Shown piece after piece: positions 26,568 through 39,500 of a stretch of DNA of 64,000 nt. Made by a program: the position numbers and the translations under genes. Every line of letters starts with the position of its first letter. Position 1 is the first letter of the stretch. Below the pieces are notes generated by a model, which was given only the letters and a program-made list of their open reading frames with translations, did not search any database and was not told the origin of the DNA. Source of the stretch: Anarhynchus alexandrinus (Eukaryota > Chordata > Aves > Charadriiformes > Charadriidae); assembly GCA_008711295.1 (NCBI GenBank), contig VUYV01000061.1, positions 2,207,731 through 2,271,730 on the forward strand. Reading direction: 5' to 3'.

Positions 26568-29500
26568 GCCTTTCCTTTTTATGCATGCCAGCTCCGCTTT
26601 CTTGCATGAGGTTAAAGAGGAGCAGGGTTAGAGATCTGTCAGAAGGACGTGGCATGTGGAAACAATATTGTGCCAGTAAAGGAAAATTTTAAAGAAGCAT
26701 AACATTTTCTGTTAAGTCTTACAGCATTAAGAAAATGGTCCACAACACCTGTGTTAGAAGAGCATGAATATGTAGAGCCCTGGGGTGTTCACATTAAAAG
26801 ATAATATGGGCTGGAAAGGAATGAGTCGTTTCAAACTAAAGTATCATTCACCACGCCAGTGAAGAAGCAGAAAGATAAAACATTTTAGCAAGTCTCCAGG
26901 TGATAATATTTAGATAGAACTGAGCCCACAGAACTGCTCTCCTCCCATTCAAAATGTAGACAAGACCACAAACTGAGAAAGCAGCGCTCAAATTATTAAG
27001 CAGTACTAATGATACTTATTTCTTGGGTGCCATTATCCCAACTTCTTTGACACAAAAATGAGGATTCCTGAAGCATGTAGGTAAGTGATGTGTTTGTATT
27101 GCTATATAACATTTTCCTTTGCCGTTGCTGAAACCAGCATTAGTTACATAAAAGACAAAGTAACGATAAACACGGATTCCAATGTAAACTTCCCAATGGG
27201 GACGTCTCCGAACATCTGCTGCTTGGAACATTACCTGTCATTTAGAAATGAAAATTACATTGGGAATTGCTTGACAGTATTTCTAAGAAAGTGTGGGGGT
27301 TTTTGTCTCGCATGTTTTAACTGCAGGCTCAAAATTTCCCATGTCTTGAATCTGCCCAATCCCACCACAATCACAGATACAGAATTCAGTTCTCACATAG
27401 TTTGTTCCTGGCTGTGCAAGAAGAAAACCCAAGTTTTCAGAAAGCGTCTGATCTGAAGAGGTATTGGAAAGAACAGCAGAGAAGAAAAAATAAATCCATG
27501 CATTTATGCTGTCAAAGAACAATATACTTTCATTCTTTTCAATTTATTTTTATGGCTCACAAGTTATTTTTACAACTCATTTTATAGAGCAAATTATATC
27601 AAATTAAGGTACAGAAAATTATTGCAGTATCTTAATTCTGAAGTATTGTTGTTCTCTGGTCATGCAGTCAGTGGTAGGACAGACCCAGTTAATTCTGTAT
27701 AATCTTCCTTCAGACTGCATCTCTAGACCAGGTGGACCAAGCGGGCACAGTGCTGCTGAATATGAACAGCCCTGGATAAACAGATGCATCTGATAATGTC
27801 ATTCAGGAGAAGGTGTTTATATTTATACTGTGTTCTGGGGCCCTATTTTTTCACTCATCTGCAAAATAAGATTTTATTTTCTCCACCAGACAGTATCAAA
27901 CCAGGTCTGGTTTGCTTTGGTTTGAGGTGGTAAATAAGTAAATTGCTGCAACAGCTATAATTTAATGAAGATGGGTTTGCATTTGGGTATTAATTGCCTT
28001 TATTATTCACTGAAATTACGTGCTCATCTACTTGAGGGACCACCTTATTTCAGGGGCTTTTCAAGTGAATTTACAAGCAGGTGGCGCTTTTTTAATTCTT
28101 GTCTTTGTCTGCTTTTTGATGCCAAGCTCTGGCAAGTATCATCTGTTAATATCTAACAGCACGGTTTTTAATCAGACTGCATTTCGTTACCCAGGTTCAA
28201 CATTTACAAAACAGGTGGTCCCTTAACAACATACAACACTGTTGCCAGCCCAAGGATTATGCCACTTTGCTCTCTAGTTTATACAGACAGAAGAAGCAGC
28301 TGAAAAAAAAATGATCGAGATAAGGGTGAAGATAATCAGGGAAAGAGAAAACATAATTAAATGCTTATGGGAAAGGTTCCAAAAACATAGAGCAGAACAC
28401 TAGCGTCCACTGCAGTATTTCTACAGCAGAAATGGGTATGACGTTTTTCACCAATTGATTTGTGAGCAATGTATTAGATTTATTGAAAACAAAGGAGTCA
28501 TCATCCTATTAACAAGAGAGAGGAATCATCCTATTGAGAAGAGAAAGAAGAAGAACAGAATAATGAGAGCACAGAGCATCCAGATGATGGGAAGCTTTAG
28601 AAACCCCATCCGTGAGCCACAGCCAGTGTCACGAAGCCCCAAGCGAGGCCGTGTGCGCTCTGTTTCATCAGACTGTTGAAATGAAAAGGTGTGCGCGCTC
28701 TGGGCCGTGACACCTTCGAACAGGATTTCTCTAATTTACATTCCAGTTTTATTTCTCCATATTATTTTCAGAAAATTTAGCAAGTGTCTTCAAGGACTGG
28801 GCTCATAATAATGTAACGGAACTTATTCTGGCTAGAAAGCATTGCACGGGATGTCCAGAAAAATAAGCCAGATTTCTGCCCCCTGAAGCTTTTTCTCACT
28901 TCCCCCAGCAGAAAGGAAATTATCCTTCTCTGAAGTTCTTACGGAGAGCTGTTGCCATGCAATTCTTGATAAAACAAGATGGAGATACCAATTCAATACA
29001 CAGTGTCTTTATAATGTATAATCTAGTTTAAATTGCACCATATCATAAGACTAGAATTTAAAGTGTCGTGAAACTCCATCCTTTTCCTCCTGTACAAAAG
29101 GTAGTCTAGATAAAAACCACAGTGAGGACTCAGCCTCTGAACAATGAGAGACCGTTGCTGGCACTGCTGAACACACAACTTTCTCCAGCAAGGTCGTGGA
29201 CGTGCTGGAAAATTTTGCTGTTATACATTTTATTGACTTTCAATTTCTGATAACACTAAGTGAAAGCACGCTGAACTCTGGCGTTGTGCCACGAGAGACT
29301 GTTTTATTCTGACAGCCAAACCCTTCAGTTTGCTGAGTCAGAGAAAACTTGCGGTGATAAGAGTGTGTAAGTGAAAGGCACCTTTCGTCAATGACAAATT
29401 TGTAATGTAACTTTGACCAGGCTTCAGTTTCTTTTCTGTCCCTCCTATGGGGGAACATAACCAGAATATAACTCAGAGAGAAAAATATTGGTTCTGCATG

Positions 29501-31565
29501 TGCAGGTGTTAGAAAACCCTCCAGTTTGTCCGGCCCGTAACCATTCCTCAGTTTCCCTAGTGACTGTATGGTGAGAGGAATAAAACAGCTCCAGGAGCAA
29601 TATAATTTAATTCCACTGTTTCTTGTTCCACTGTCACGGATCACACTACCTCTTCTCTGTCAGTATGCTTCAGTGATATGAAGAAAATATAGAACATAGC
29701 TCCTTTTTAAACACAGTTTCCTTTTTGCTTGCACGACTTTGATTTCCTTATGACAGAGGGTGACCCATATTATATTCTTCAGTAGGAATAGGTAAGTACT
29801 TGCTTGTGGTTTTTAGTATTCATGTCATGAACAATTTTTCTTTTACAAGGAGCAATTTATTTTCATCTGCCCCAGATAAAACATGCAAATAGTAAAACAT
29901 ATTGAAAGAATCCTTTGCTTTAAATATATTTTGGCAGTTAGAGGCCACCCAAGCTGTCACTCACCAGTGGTCAAATTTGAGTCCACAAAATCCACTCACA
30001 TTATCGAAAGAGTGAAACATATATAATTGTATATATGCAAACTCAAGAGCTGCTTAAACTCACCAACGCTTATGTTTGGAAAGTACAACTGCCGCATGGA
30101 CCTGTGTAGAGAAAAGTAGGTGGTGGGTGTTGATGCTATCAGGCTGCCTTGGCGATTCTGCTGGTTAACACAGTACTCACCTTGTGGGCTTCCTCTAGCC
30201 CCGGCACCGCACTTGACAGCGAGGAGTCGGTAACACGCACTGTAAGGGACGCTGAATGCACCACTCCCTTCCTCAAAGATCCCAGCAGGTGAAGCTGGGC
30301 AAGCTAGCTGAAGAAGGAGAATTTCTATAGACTGATCACTGAACTTGCCTTAAAATTCAGCTTCTCTGGTGCTCTGCTCCCACAGACATTAGCTCAGCAC
30401 AGTAACCTGCTTCTAAGCTTCACCCGACCCTCCACAGAGATACAAAGTCAAAGAGGTTGCCTCCTTACTCTATCCCAGAAAAGCCATCCAGACTATTTTT
30501 GTGCCATCTAGGCTATTTTTAATGAATATTAAAAGCCTAAGACACTATCTTTTCTTTCCATGAACATTGCTGGTAAAGTGGTCAGGTTTAATTTTTTTTC
30601 CAAAATCATTTCTTCTGGGCAAGCACAACTTCAAAATGTTTTCTCATATTACCAACTTCCAGAACATGTTCCTGATTTCTGTACTGTTCAGATAAACGGA
30701 GACACTCAAATCTTCAATAGTCTCTGCTGAAAAAATGTTTTCAAGCCAGAATGTCATGTATAAAGCAAACCTCTAGTTACATCATTGAGATCAGTGGAGG
30801 AGAGGTACTTCATTATACAGGTCTAAGAACATCTTCCTTCTCTCCCTGGTGCCCGACTCCTGAGCAGTATGCCCTTTGCAGTGCTTCAGAGTAGCACGGC
30901 TGATTTTGACAGTCCTTCTCCCTGACAGGTCCTTGAGGAATCAACTATTGCTCTGTCTCGATTCACCTACGAGTGACTATAGAGTGGCCTCCTACTGATT
31001 ATACTTTAAAAAAACAAATCTGTAAATCTGTGATTCCTTTGGGGGCTCATGCTTGGCAAGCAGGCTATATATTACTTAGCAAAGGCAAACACCAAATAGG
31101 CATCACCTATCAGTCTATCGACAAACCTTACACACCATGTGCATGATAACTCCTTCTATATTTAATTTCTACTTGTAATTATTGACGATAAAGCAAATTA
31201 AGGCAGAGGTACCTCACATAATGTGCAATGTGCATATGACATAATAGGAGACAATAATTTAACCCACAAAGATCCACTCATCACAAGTGCAGTGACTCAT
31301 CAGCTTTCCAAAACATGGTGAAATCTACCTAATAAATTCTAATGAAGCAAACCCACAGTCTAATATACACTGCTGTAGATTACACACTTTTGTTTTGATG
31401 CTTTTTTTTTCCTCTGTGCACAACATCAGAGCAAAAGTAAGGTAAAGTACTGGTTTTCAGGTAAGAAAGTGAACTGTCTGAAGCCTGGACTCACAAGCCC
31501 AGATGGCATGCAACATGTTGGCAGACCCAGAAAAACTATTTTATTTCTATGAAGAGATAGAAATT
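26568..31565. other. Intergenic, no gene recognised
   Basis: This is AT-rich single-copy sequence. The longest open frame (134 codons, minus strand, 29240-29644) has no motif I recognise and no splice or promoter context. I see no repeat element in it. Confidence 0.65.
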
Positions 31566-31629
31566 GGGGGTTGGACTAGATGATCTCCAGAGGTCCCTTC
31601 CAACCCTGACCATTCTGTGATTCTGTGAA
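31566..31629 (+). mobile_element. Short CR1 3' end, sense orientation
   Basis: GGTTGGACTAGATGATCTCC, then AGGTCCCTTCCAACC and the terminal repeat ATTCTGTGATTCTGTG, form the last about 64 bases of a CR1. The 5' side fades into unrelated sequence, so this is a severely truncated copy. Confidence 0.9.
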
Positions 31630-34600
31630 TGCTCTTAACAAAAATGGTACATTTACCTCATAGTTTAAATACTTTTATTCTGTAGTTTGGAACATTGAGA
31701 CACAAAAACAATGACTTGTCCAAAGTTCCTGAGGAAGCCTGTGGTAGAGATGGAAACCCAGAGCTTTTGATCTTCAGTTCTCTGATAAATCCATAAGACC
31801 TTCCTCACCGTGTAATCAGAGTGGTGCATTATAGACCAAAGCCTACCATAACTTACACTTACAGAACACATGTAATGGACAACAGAATTTGACGTTGTCT
31901 TTTATTTTAGTTTTAGATAATACTATGAGAAGCAGCTATTCCTCAAGGGTTGTGTGGCTCCATTGCCAGATGCCAGCAGGCTGGACAGTTTAGCCGCTGG
32001 TCAGGCAATAGTTATCTCAGTTGCATTTTTTTGTCCGGTTGCTTCCTCCCAAAGCCAGGCATTCAATTAACTCACCAGTTGCCACTGGTCAGCCACCAGC
32101 TTTGTTCTTTTTCTTAAAGCTTGCATGAAAAAAAAGTATCAAAGGACTTGGGAAAAATATAGTCAGAAGCAGCTCCATCTAAGAGAGCACTTAAAATTGA
32201 TTTCCAATGAAATTATGGGTGAACGTGACTGGGAGGGTAGTAAGGAATGACGTCTCTGTGACTGACTTGTGTCTTTGCTGTTCTTTGAAATCAAGAGCAT
32301 TGATTTTTTTATACTTTTACTTGGGTTTGGTTCCAGCATCCTGGGATTCCCCGGGGCCCAGAAGGATACAATGCTTGACACACAGGCAAGTTGCTGAAAG
32401 GTCAGCATGCTCAGTGCACATCAGTAGTTTCTGTGGTGCTGCTATATTTGCCAAGATCCAAGCAAATTCAAAGAAAAATAATACATTTGAAGAGTGTTTA
32501 TCCGCAGTTCTAGCTCAGCCTCCTGAAAACTACCCATCATTGCTAACTTTTATTTAAACATTTGTGCGGGACAGTCCACAACAGCTTAAACAGTCTTGCA
32601 TTTGAGTTTATCCACTCTTTCTTTTGCAGACTCACTCTAATTCTGAGTACGAGCCTAGCGTTTCCCCTAACCTAGTGACACCATCCAGTCCCACATGTAC
32701 AAACATCATGGTGACACAAACTGGCACTGACACCCAACACAGTCTGGTCACCTCTGTGTAACCAGCTTGTCAGCAGCACTTACTGACACTAGCAGAAGCA
32801 AATCCCAGCTTGTACCCCAACCCTAATACTAACCTTTTCCTCAAACATTGCATTTAAGCCCCTGAGCAAAAGGTGGCTCAGAAACCGAATTTGGCATGAT
32901 TTCTTAAGTCAGTCTGAAACAAGCCATTGCCTTAGCCCTTTGATTTGTCTCAGCCTCAACTCGATATATATCCTGATCTCACCTCCATCCTTTCGCAGTG
33001 GAATTCCTAGCCTCTCATTGACCTGCCACCTGAAACACAGGTCAGCAGCTCTGTTTCCCCTTGCAGACAAACTCCTTTACCCTGGAGCTCTGTGAACTCG
33101 AGCCCCAACTCTATCTCCAGCCTTTGCACCCCACTTCTTTTCCCCAGATGTGGTTTTGCCCCATACCTCTTTTACGCCTACCTACAACTATGATTATGGT
33201 GGAGCTTAGGATTACTTTTTAGGTTTGCATAAATCATGGCTTTACTCAGTCTGACTCCTCACCTTCATGCCAGCCAAAGCTAATCATAGCCTAAAATTTG
33301 CTTTAGGATCCCAACATAAACACAGCTCAGTGCTTTATGCCTGAACTCTGAAAAGCTTCCCTGGTAACCTGCTATGAACTCAAGCTTTGCCTTTTTTCTT
33401 TTATCTCTGGAGGTCAAACCCTACCTTACCTCACTATGTGACCCAGTGACCCAACCTCCCGTCTCAGGGCTCATTTCACAATGACACTGGATTGTACCCC
33501 CTCTCAGTTCAGTTTAACAGGCCCTGTTAATTACTATTAATTATTACATGACTTTATAAACCTACATAAACAACCTCTAATTTGATGCAAAATCTGTTTA
33601 CTCTCACCAGGACACGTAACCTTAATTTGGAAGGAAATATACAGCCAGGAGTACCAGCCTTTCAGATCTGCCTATCTTGCAGAAAACTGTGTCTTTTATT
33701 AAGGCAGAAGCAGTGCCAAGAGAACTTCAAACACATTAAAATGCTCAAAGCTTGACAAGAATCAGAGAGTTTCTTTGAGTTTGTATGAAAATTAACTTAT
33801 TTTTCTTGCAGTGGGGATACAGTGATGTTTTAGAGATGAGACAATGTCTGCTGTGCACATGTACTGTCTCATATTACTCTGGATGCCACACTTCCACTTA
33901 CATTATAGCATCAAAACACATTATTGACTAACTTAAAGGTAATAATCAAAAAGGTTTTATGAGGTAAGAGTATTATGATCTGATAACAAATTATAAATTG
34001 TCCTTTTTTTTTTTGTTTTCTGCCTACATCATAGCAAGCATTTAACAGGACTAAATTATAACTGAGAGCAGCTGGTAATAGCTGGAAATGTAATCCGTTA
34101 GCAGCAGCAGTGAGCCACATAGTCAAATGAGGGAAAGAGGTGATGCAGCCTCTGCCTGTCTGTAAGTGAGAGTCTGCATATGTACACTTATACACACATA
34201 CAGCCAAACTGTGTAGAAAAGGTTTAAATTATCACAATCATCTCTGGCTTTAAACTTACAGGTCACACTCACTGTAATGCCTCACCAGGGTACCAGAAAT
34301 TAGCCCGGCTGAGAAGCCCCTCTTCACGTGGAGTACAAAGTCACTTCCACACAGAAATGCAGAGACACACTAAGGAAGAGGCAGACACTAAGGACTACAC
34401 GTGGATGAATTCCAGGACAATTTTCACAGCTTTCTGAACATGAGAGTTAGGGAGATTTCAGCTTTTCAGAAGCCCATCCTGAAAGGGACCCCCTGCCATG
34501 CGTCTTCAGTGAGCTCCTCGCACACAAAAAATGGTATAGACAGAGGCAAAGGGCAGAAAATCGCTCAGGTCATCACAGATTACAAATTATACCTGCAGTT

Positions 34601-34814
34601 TTACCAGAAGCTATCCGAGAGCAATGCTCAGGCAGGAGCTAGGGATATAAGCCCATCAGACTGCAGCGCTTGCAAAGCAGGCAACTCATCTGCTGCAGGA
34701 ACATCACGGGCATCCGAAGGCAAATCACCCTCAGCTCTGCCAAGGGCTGTCCTGCTGTCTGTCAAAGGCCAGTGACTGGAGGCAGTTCCAGTGAAATATT
34801 TTGCCTAGTGAGGA
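31630..34814. other. Intergenic, partly C-rich and G-poor
   Basis: No gene is recognised. From about 32640 to 33480 the + strand is visibly rich in C and poor in G, with many CCAACC and CCTAACC-like runs. In 33121-33180 I count 23 C against 7 G. The flanks are ordinary AT-rich sequence. Confidence 0.6.
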
Positions 34815-34944
34815 TATAAAAGGTATTCTGAGCTCTGCTGAGAGCCCGAGCCTCACAGAGAGGGAAGCACCTGGAGGGACCTAACTTTGGAGTCACTCCG
34901 GTGATGGGAAGTGACTGCACTCTGCTACTTTCTTCTTTCCCTAG
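34815..34944 (+). promoter_or_regulatory. Possible TATA promoter with short first exon and strong donor
   Basis: TATAAAAG at 34815-34822 is followed about 120 bases later by CCTAG and GTAAGT (donor at 34945). A transcript starting about 30 bases past the box would have a first exon of roughly 100 bases. There is no open frame of note. This is motif-based and could be chance. Confidence 0.25.
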
Positions 34945-34950
34945 GTAAGT

Positions 34951-36479
34951 CATGACTTCCAGACAAAGCATAAAACATAAGTTAATTAGACCTTTTTTTA
35001 AAAAAAAAATCCAAATTACTGCTTTTGGCAGAGGAAATGGTCAGTAATCCACAAGCCCCCACAGCCTGTGCTCAGAAGAGGAAAGGAAAGTTTTGTGCCT
35101 GTCCTACTGCCTTGGGGGGCACGAGCTGCTTGCTTCAGAGGTGGTCTGTGCGATGGGCAGTGTCTGAAATGCACTGCTGAGGCAACTGAATGCTGGTTTC
35201 CAGACTATGAGCTTGTATACAAGCTGCATAGCACAGAGTACAGTGGATTAATTTCCTTCAGGGAAATATTTTTTCACCTGATAAACTGTAGTGGTAGTCG
35301 CTGTCTGTGGGGTAAATAAGATATGCAAGGCATGTCTTACTAAAACTGCTGGACTTTCCTTTTTAAGAACTGCTATAAATATTAAAACTATTTAGGAAGA
35401 TTTCTAACTGCATCAAACGATGCTGCAGTTCAGATTTATGTTCACAGTGTAAGTTTACTCAGAGGTAATTATAGGAGACATCTATATTCCCAGGAAATTG
35501 TTTTGTGATGCTGTCTGTTTTATTTAAAAAATAGTTGCCAAGCCAAACGGACCTGATGAGCCTGACCTTCCACAAAACAGTTTAGCTTCTTTGACAATGA
35601 GCAGAAAATGGACAAGAATGAAATAAAACCTCTGAGGGATTAATTATTATTCAAACAGCTGCATATGCTGATAATCAGAAGGTATTGCCTATATATAAAC
35701 TTGCTAGGAGAAAAACCTAGGGGCCTCAAATTCTCCCTAAAATTGACTCTGTCAATGAGCTTACAGCCCACCACTGGTGTAAAAGCAGACAGCAGCAAAT
35801 GAAGTTAGCAGGCCTCTCACTGAAAGGTGCTACCTGCAAACAGGCTGTCTGGAATGAATATTTTTTCAAGAGGATGCAAGTTACAGCTTTCGCAGTGAAA
35901 TACAAAGCAAACTGGTACCGTGATTTGCCACAAATATAATGATTGAGCAGTAGGCACAGATCACATAATGAAGTGATGGAAAGCAGCGATGTACCAAGCT
36001 GCCAGGCTCTGAATATGTGTCCAGAGGGTCTATGTGTGCACCCTTGCATACACTCACATATGCTGCACAGAAAAGGATCAAAACAGCGTGACCGTTACCA
36101 GCGCAAATGAAGACGGCATTCCTGCATTTCCTTACCTTTTGTGCCAGTATACTCTGGTAGGAATGGCGGATAATTATGCTTTTTAAATATTTTTTTAAAA
36201 ACTTTTAATGTAAAAAAAGCATTGATTAAGTTATGCTGAACTGCCTACATCACTGATGTGGAATGATCATTGATTGACAAAGGGAAACCTAGCCCAGGCT
36301 ACAGAAAAAGAGAGAATTGCTTAGTCATCGCATAAAATACAGCTGTAAAAAAATGTGTAGTAAATTACCCACAATATCGTAGATGAAATCTTGCCCATCT
36401 TGAAGCTACTTTCAGTATGACAGCGTTGGAGAGTTGTGGGATCAATAAAACATTCATTTTATATCTTTTCTTTTGCCAA
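34951..36479. other. Intergenic, upstream of the relic exon
   Basis: I looked here for counterparts of AADAT exons 9 and 10 and saw none. The sequence ends in a pyrimidine-rich run (36461-36475) just before the relic exon, as an intron would. Confidence 0.6.
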
Positions 36480-36586
36480 GCTTGGCAGAGTAGAGCTTTC
36501 CTTCCACTGGAATGGTTTTGTGGATTACAATTAAGGACATCTCCAAAACACAACAGCTGATCATGGAAGAAGCCGTGGAGAGAGGG
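36480..36586 (+). pseudogene. Relic copy of AADAT exon 11
   Basis: The 107 bases align to AADAT exon 11 (13606-13712) end to end with no gap. I count 77 identical bases (72%) and 20 of 35 identical residues. Conserved parts include LAE, GM-LWI-IK, the TQQLIMEE helix and a GTAAGT donor directly after 36586. The Trp348 codon TGG is TAG here (36491-36493). The acceptor AG has moved one base: the aligned AG reads AA and the next G now completes an AG that includes the exon's first base. No other exon of this copy was found nearby. It is most simply a remnant of an old tandem AADAT duplicate. Confidence 0.88.
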
Positions 36587-39500
36587 GTAAGTAAAAACTA
36601 TCCACTCAGGCAAAAAAAAAAAAATCTGCAAGTAGTTTTGTGAGTTTTTCTTGTTCCGAATATGCTGTGAGTCAAGTGATATTTTCTTTCAGAAGACAAT
36701 AAAAGTTCAAGGGGTGGGAAGGGGGAATCACATGGTTATTATAATGATTTGGATCGGATCCATTATTTGCATGTCGTTTCCTCTGGGAATGTAGTATAAT
36801 AAAATTCCATTAAATGAGATGGACACGGAAATATCCACAAAGAAAAATGCTTATCTCCCCAGGCATGTATAAAAGCCAGGATGGCTGAGAATATTTGTAC
36901 TAATCTCTCTCACCTACTGACAAAAAAGCTTCTACCAATTATTTTACCTGATTCTTTGCAGAGGTAACATGATTAGCAAGAAGTATCACCACAGAGATAA
37001 AAAGATTAGCAAGACTAGGGTGTGAACTTTTAGCAGTTTTACAGTTTTTACACTAAAAAATGTAAAACACTAGAGAAGTATGAATATAATACAGACACCA
37101 TCAGCCTGGAAGGTCTTCTGAGTGACCACACTCACGTATTCAAAAATGCTGTCCCAAATAACAGTATTTCCACTGGCTTCTTTCAGCCCTAGTGAAACCT
37201 GGCCTGCACCAGCAGTTTTTTAGGTCTGCTATACATCCTCCTTTGCTATTGTATTGGCAAGAGACATTCATAAAATAATCAAAATGGCACCTAACTCTTC
37301 CTCCACTACTGAACAGGAATGATACTTCCACAAAATAGGAAAAACCTCAGTTATTTCTGTAAATAGTTGTATGGGTTATTTGTCAGAATCTAGCCCAAAA
37401 CACTTGTGGTTACTTATCTGAAGCTCTGTAAGGGTCAGATTAAGCTTCTGACACAAGGAGACGTAATCTCCACAGGTGGCAGAGAAGGGATAGCCCTTAC
37501 ACCTAAGCTTGTTGAAAAAAAAATGACAATGTTGTGAGAAAAACTAAAGTTGATGACTGAGATGCTTACTTTTCATTCTGATGAATCCTGTTAAATCCTC
37601 CCCACTTTTGTTTCCCTTCACATGCAAATTATTTGTTTTAAACCACTGATGAGTGCCCAAATCATATAATCTGACACTTAACAGTGGTTGCTCTGCACCA
37701 CCGTCAAATATTTACATCCATTTTCCAATCATCTGGCAACTGAAATGCAATTAACAACTTTGGTTTTATGTCCCCACTGGAATTGGCTCATACATCCATC
37801 AAAAATGCATTCATTTACTCTAAATTTGTCTCTGGATTTTACTCCAATTTACTTTGAATTTAAACAAAAAAATTATATTCTTTCCAAGCTCCTGTTAGCC
37901 ATGATGTCTTCTGTTGATCAGCCTAGAGGGTCTGTGATAATCCTTTAGGTAGTTATTTATAGCCTATAATCACATTTTACATCATCATGACATTATAGCC
38001 AATTCTGTTCAATTTGAGCCTGGATCAGTGTAATTCCAGGAGAGGGGAAGATGCCAGGTAGTTGTGAGATTAGCTATTAAAAACTCTCTTAATTGCTTAA
38101 AGCTGGTATGTGATCCTGCATGTCAGTAATTACTTGAAGTCACAAAGACCTAAGAAGTGGCATCCTGAACAAAATCAGAAGCAGCATTTCTTCTGCTTGT
38201 TGAAGACCACCATAGTATTGGAATGCTGAATAATACACAATATAGGTATTTTCACAACATGCCTACTATTTAACTCTTCATTTTACAGTTGGGAGCTTAG
38301 AAAGTAAAATCCAGAGTGGATCATAATTAAAAAAAAAAGTGCTTTATTCTTCCAGAGCTGCAGATACTTTCAGCAACTACTTGCCATCAATACATGGGCT
38401 ATATATATATCATGCAAAGAGAAACCAATTACCCACACATCAGTTCATGTGCAGTAAAGAGAAAGCTGTGTGCTCCTGTTGCTGTGAGGAATCAATTATC
38501 CTGAATTACCTATTTTCTTCAAATGCTCAGCTCCATCTCCCAACACCATGTCTGAATACCTCATGTGGACAGCTTAAATATGTTTGCCCCACTGCGCCTG
38601 TGAGGTGGCTGGACATGGCTCACACCAACTGGGTTTATCTAGGATGACTCCTGGTTTGTAAGTGCATGAAGAATGGGGGAAAGAGCATCTGAGGGTGTAC
38701 TGCCCCTGCCACTGCATTGCTTCCCTCCAGTGCGTTTCCACCGTAAATGAGAACAGACACCATCCTCTTCTTCAGTGTGGAGGGACAACTCACTGCTACT
38801 CAGTGCAAGTGCTAAAGGTGACAGGTATTTGGCACACATGAAAATAAAAGACAGAATAAAATTCCACAGAAGAAACACTAAATATACCATGTTAGTTCTG
38901 CCAGTTGGAGTTATTGTGGTTACCCTTTCCTGACCATGCTCAATGCACTCACAGCAGCCATTCCCACCTTTGGAGCAGGAAGGGTTACTGGTGGGATGCT
39001 CTGGATACTCTGCTCTGTTCTTCCTGTTTTTCAAATAAGTAAGTTTAGTACATCTATCTATTCTGAAAAGAACATAGGTAGCTTCCTGCAAACAAGAATT
39101 ACCCTATTTAACTCTGCAACAATTAATATTTTGGCAGTCTATGAGTCCTGGAATTTCTTGCAATTTTATTTATTCTAGTAGATGGTACCACTTTCTCCCT
39201 CTTAGGCAATCTGCCAGTATCTGTTAGGATTTCTCCTACAGCATCTCGTTAATGTAGGCTTGGGAACAATGAGAGTAGGCAGTAAAATCAACCTGTGTTG
39301 TAGACAAAAGGAAAGTTTTATAATGCATAAATATCAGAGCCCTGTGAAATGGATTGTGAAAAGGAAGAAGCAGTTTAATGAGCTTTTAAAAACTATCAGA
39401 AGACAAAAAGGAGGTATGTGGGCAAAAAATAACATGTTCTACATAAGGTAGACAGCAGCTGATCTTTCAGGAGGTGAAATGCAGGGGAGGTGGAAGAGGT

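Noticed and set aside
29240..29644. 134-codon minus-strand open frame in the intergenic region.
   Set aside because: It has no recognised domain, no promoter or exon context, and a length that is not surprising in 64 kb.
36867..36875. TATAAAAG shortly after the relic exon.
   Set aside because: It is a single common motif with no exon or donor at a sensible distance.
38639..39091. 150-codon minus-strand open frame, the longest in the intergenic region after the relic exon.
   Set aside because: It has no recognised motif, and nothing suggests transcription on this strand.
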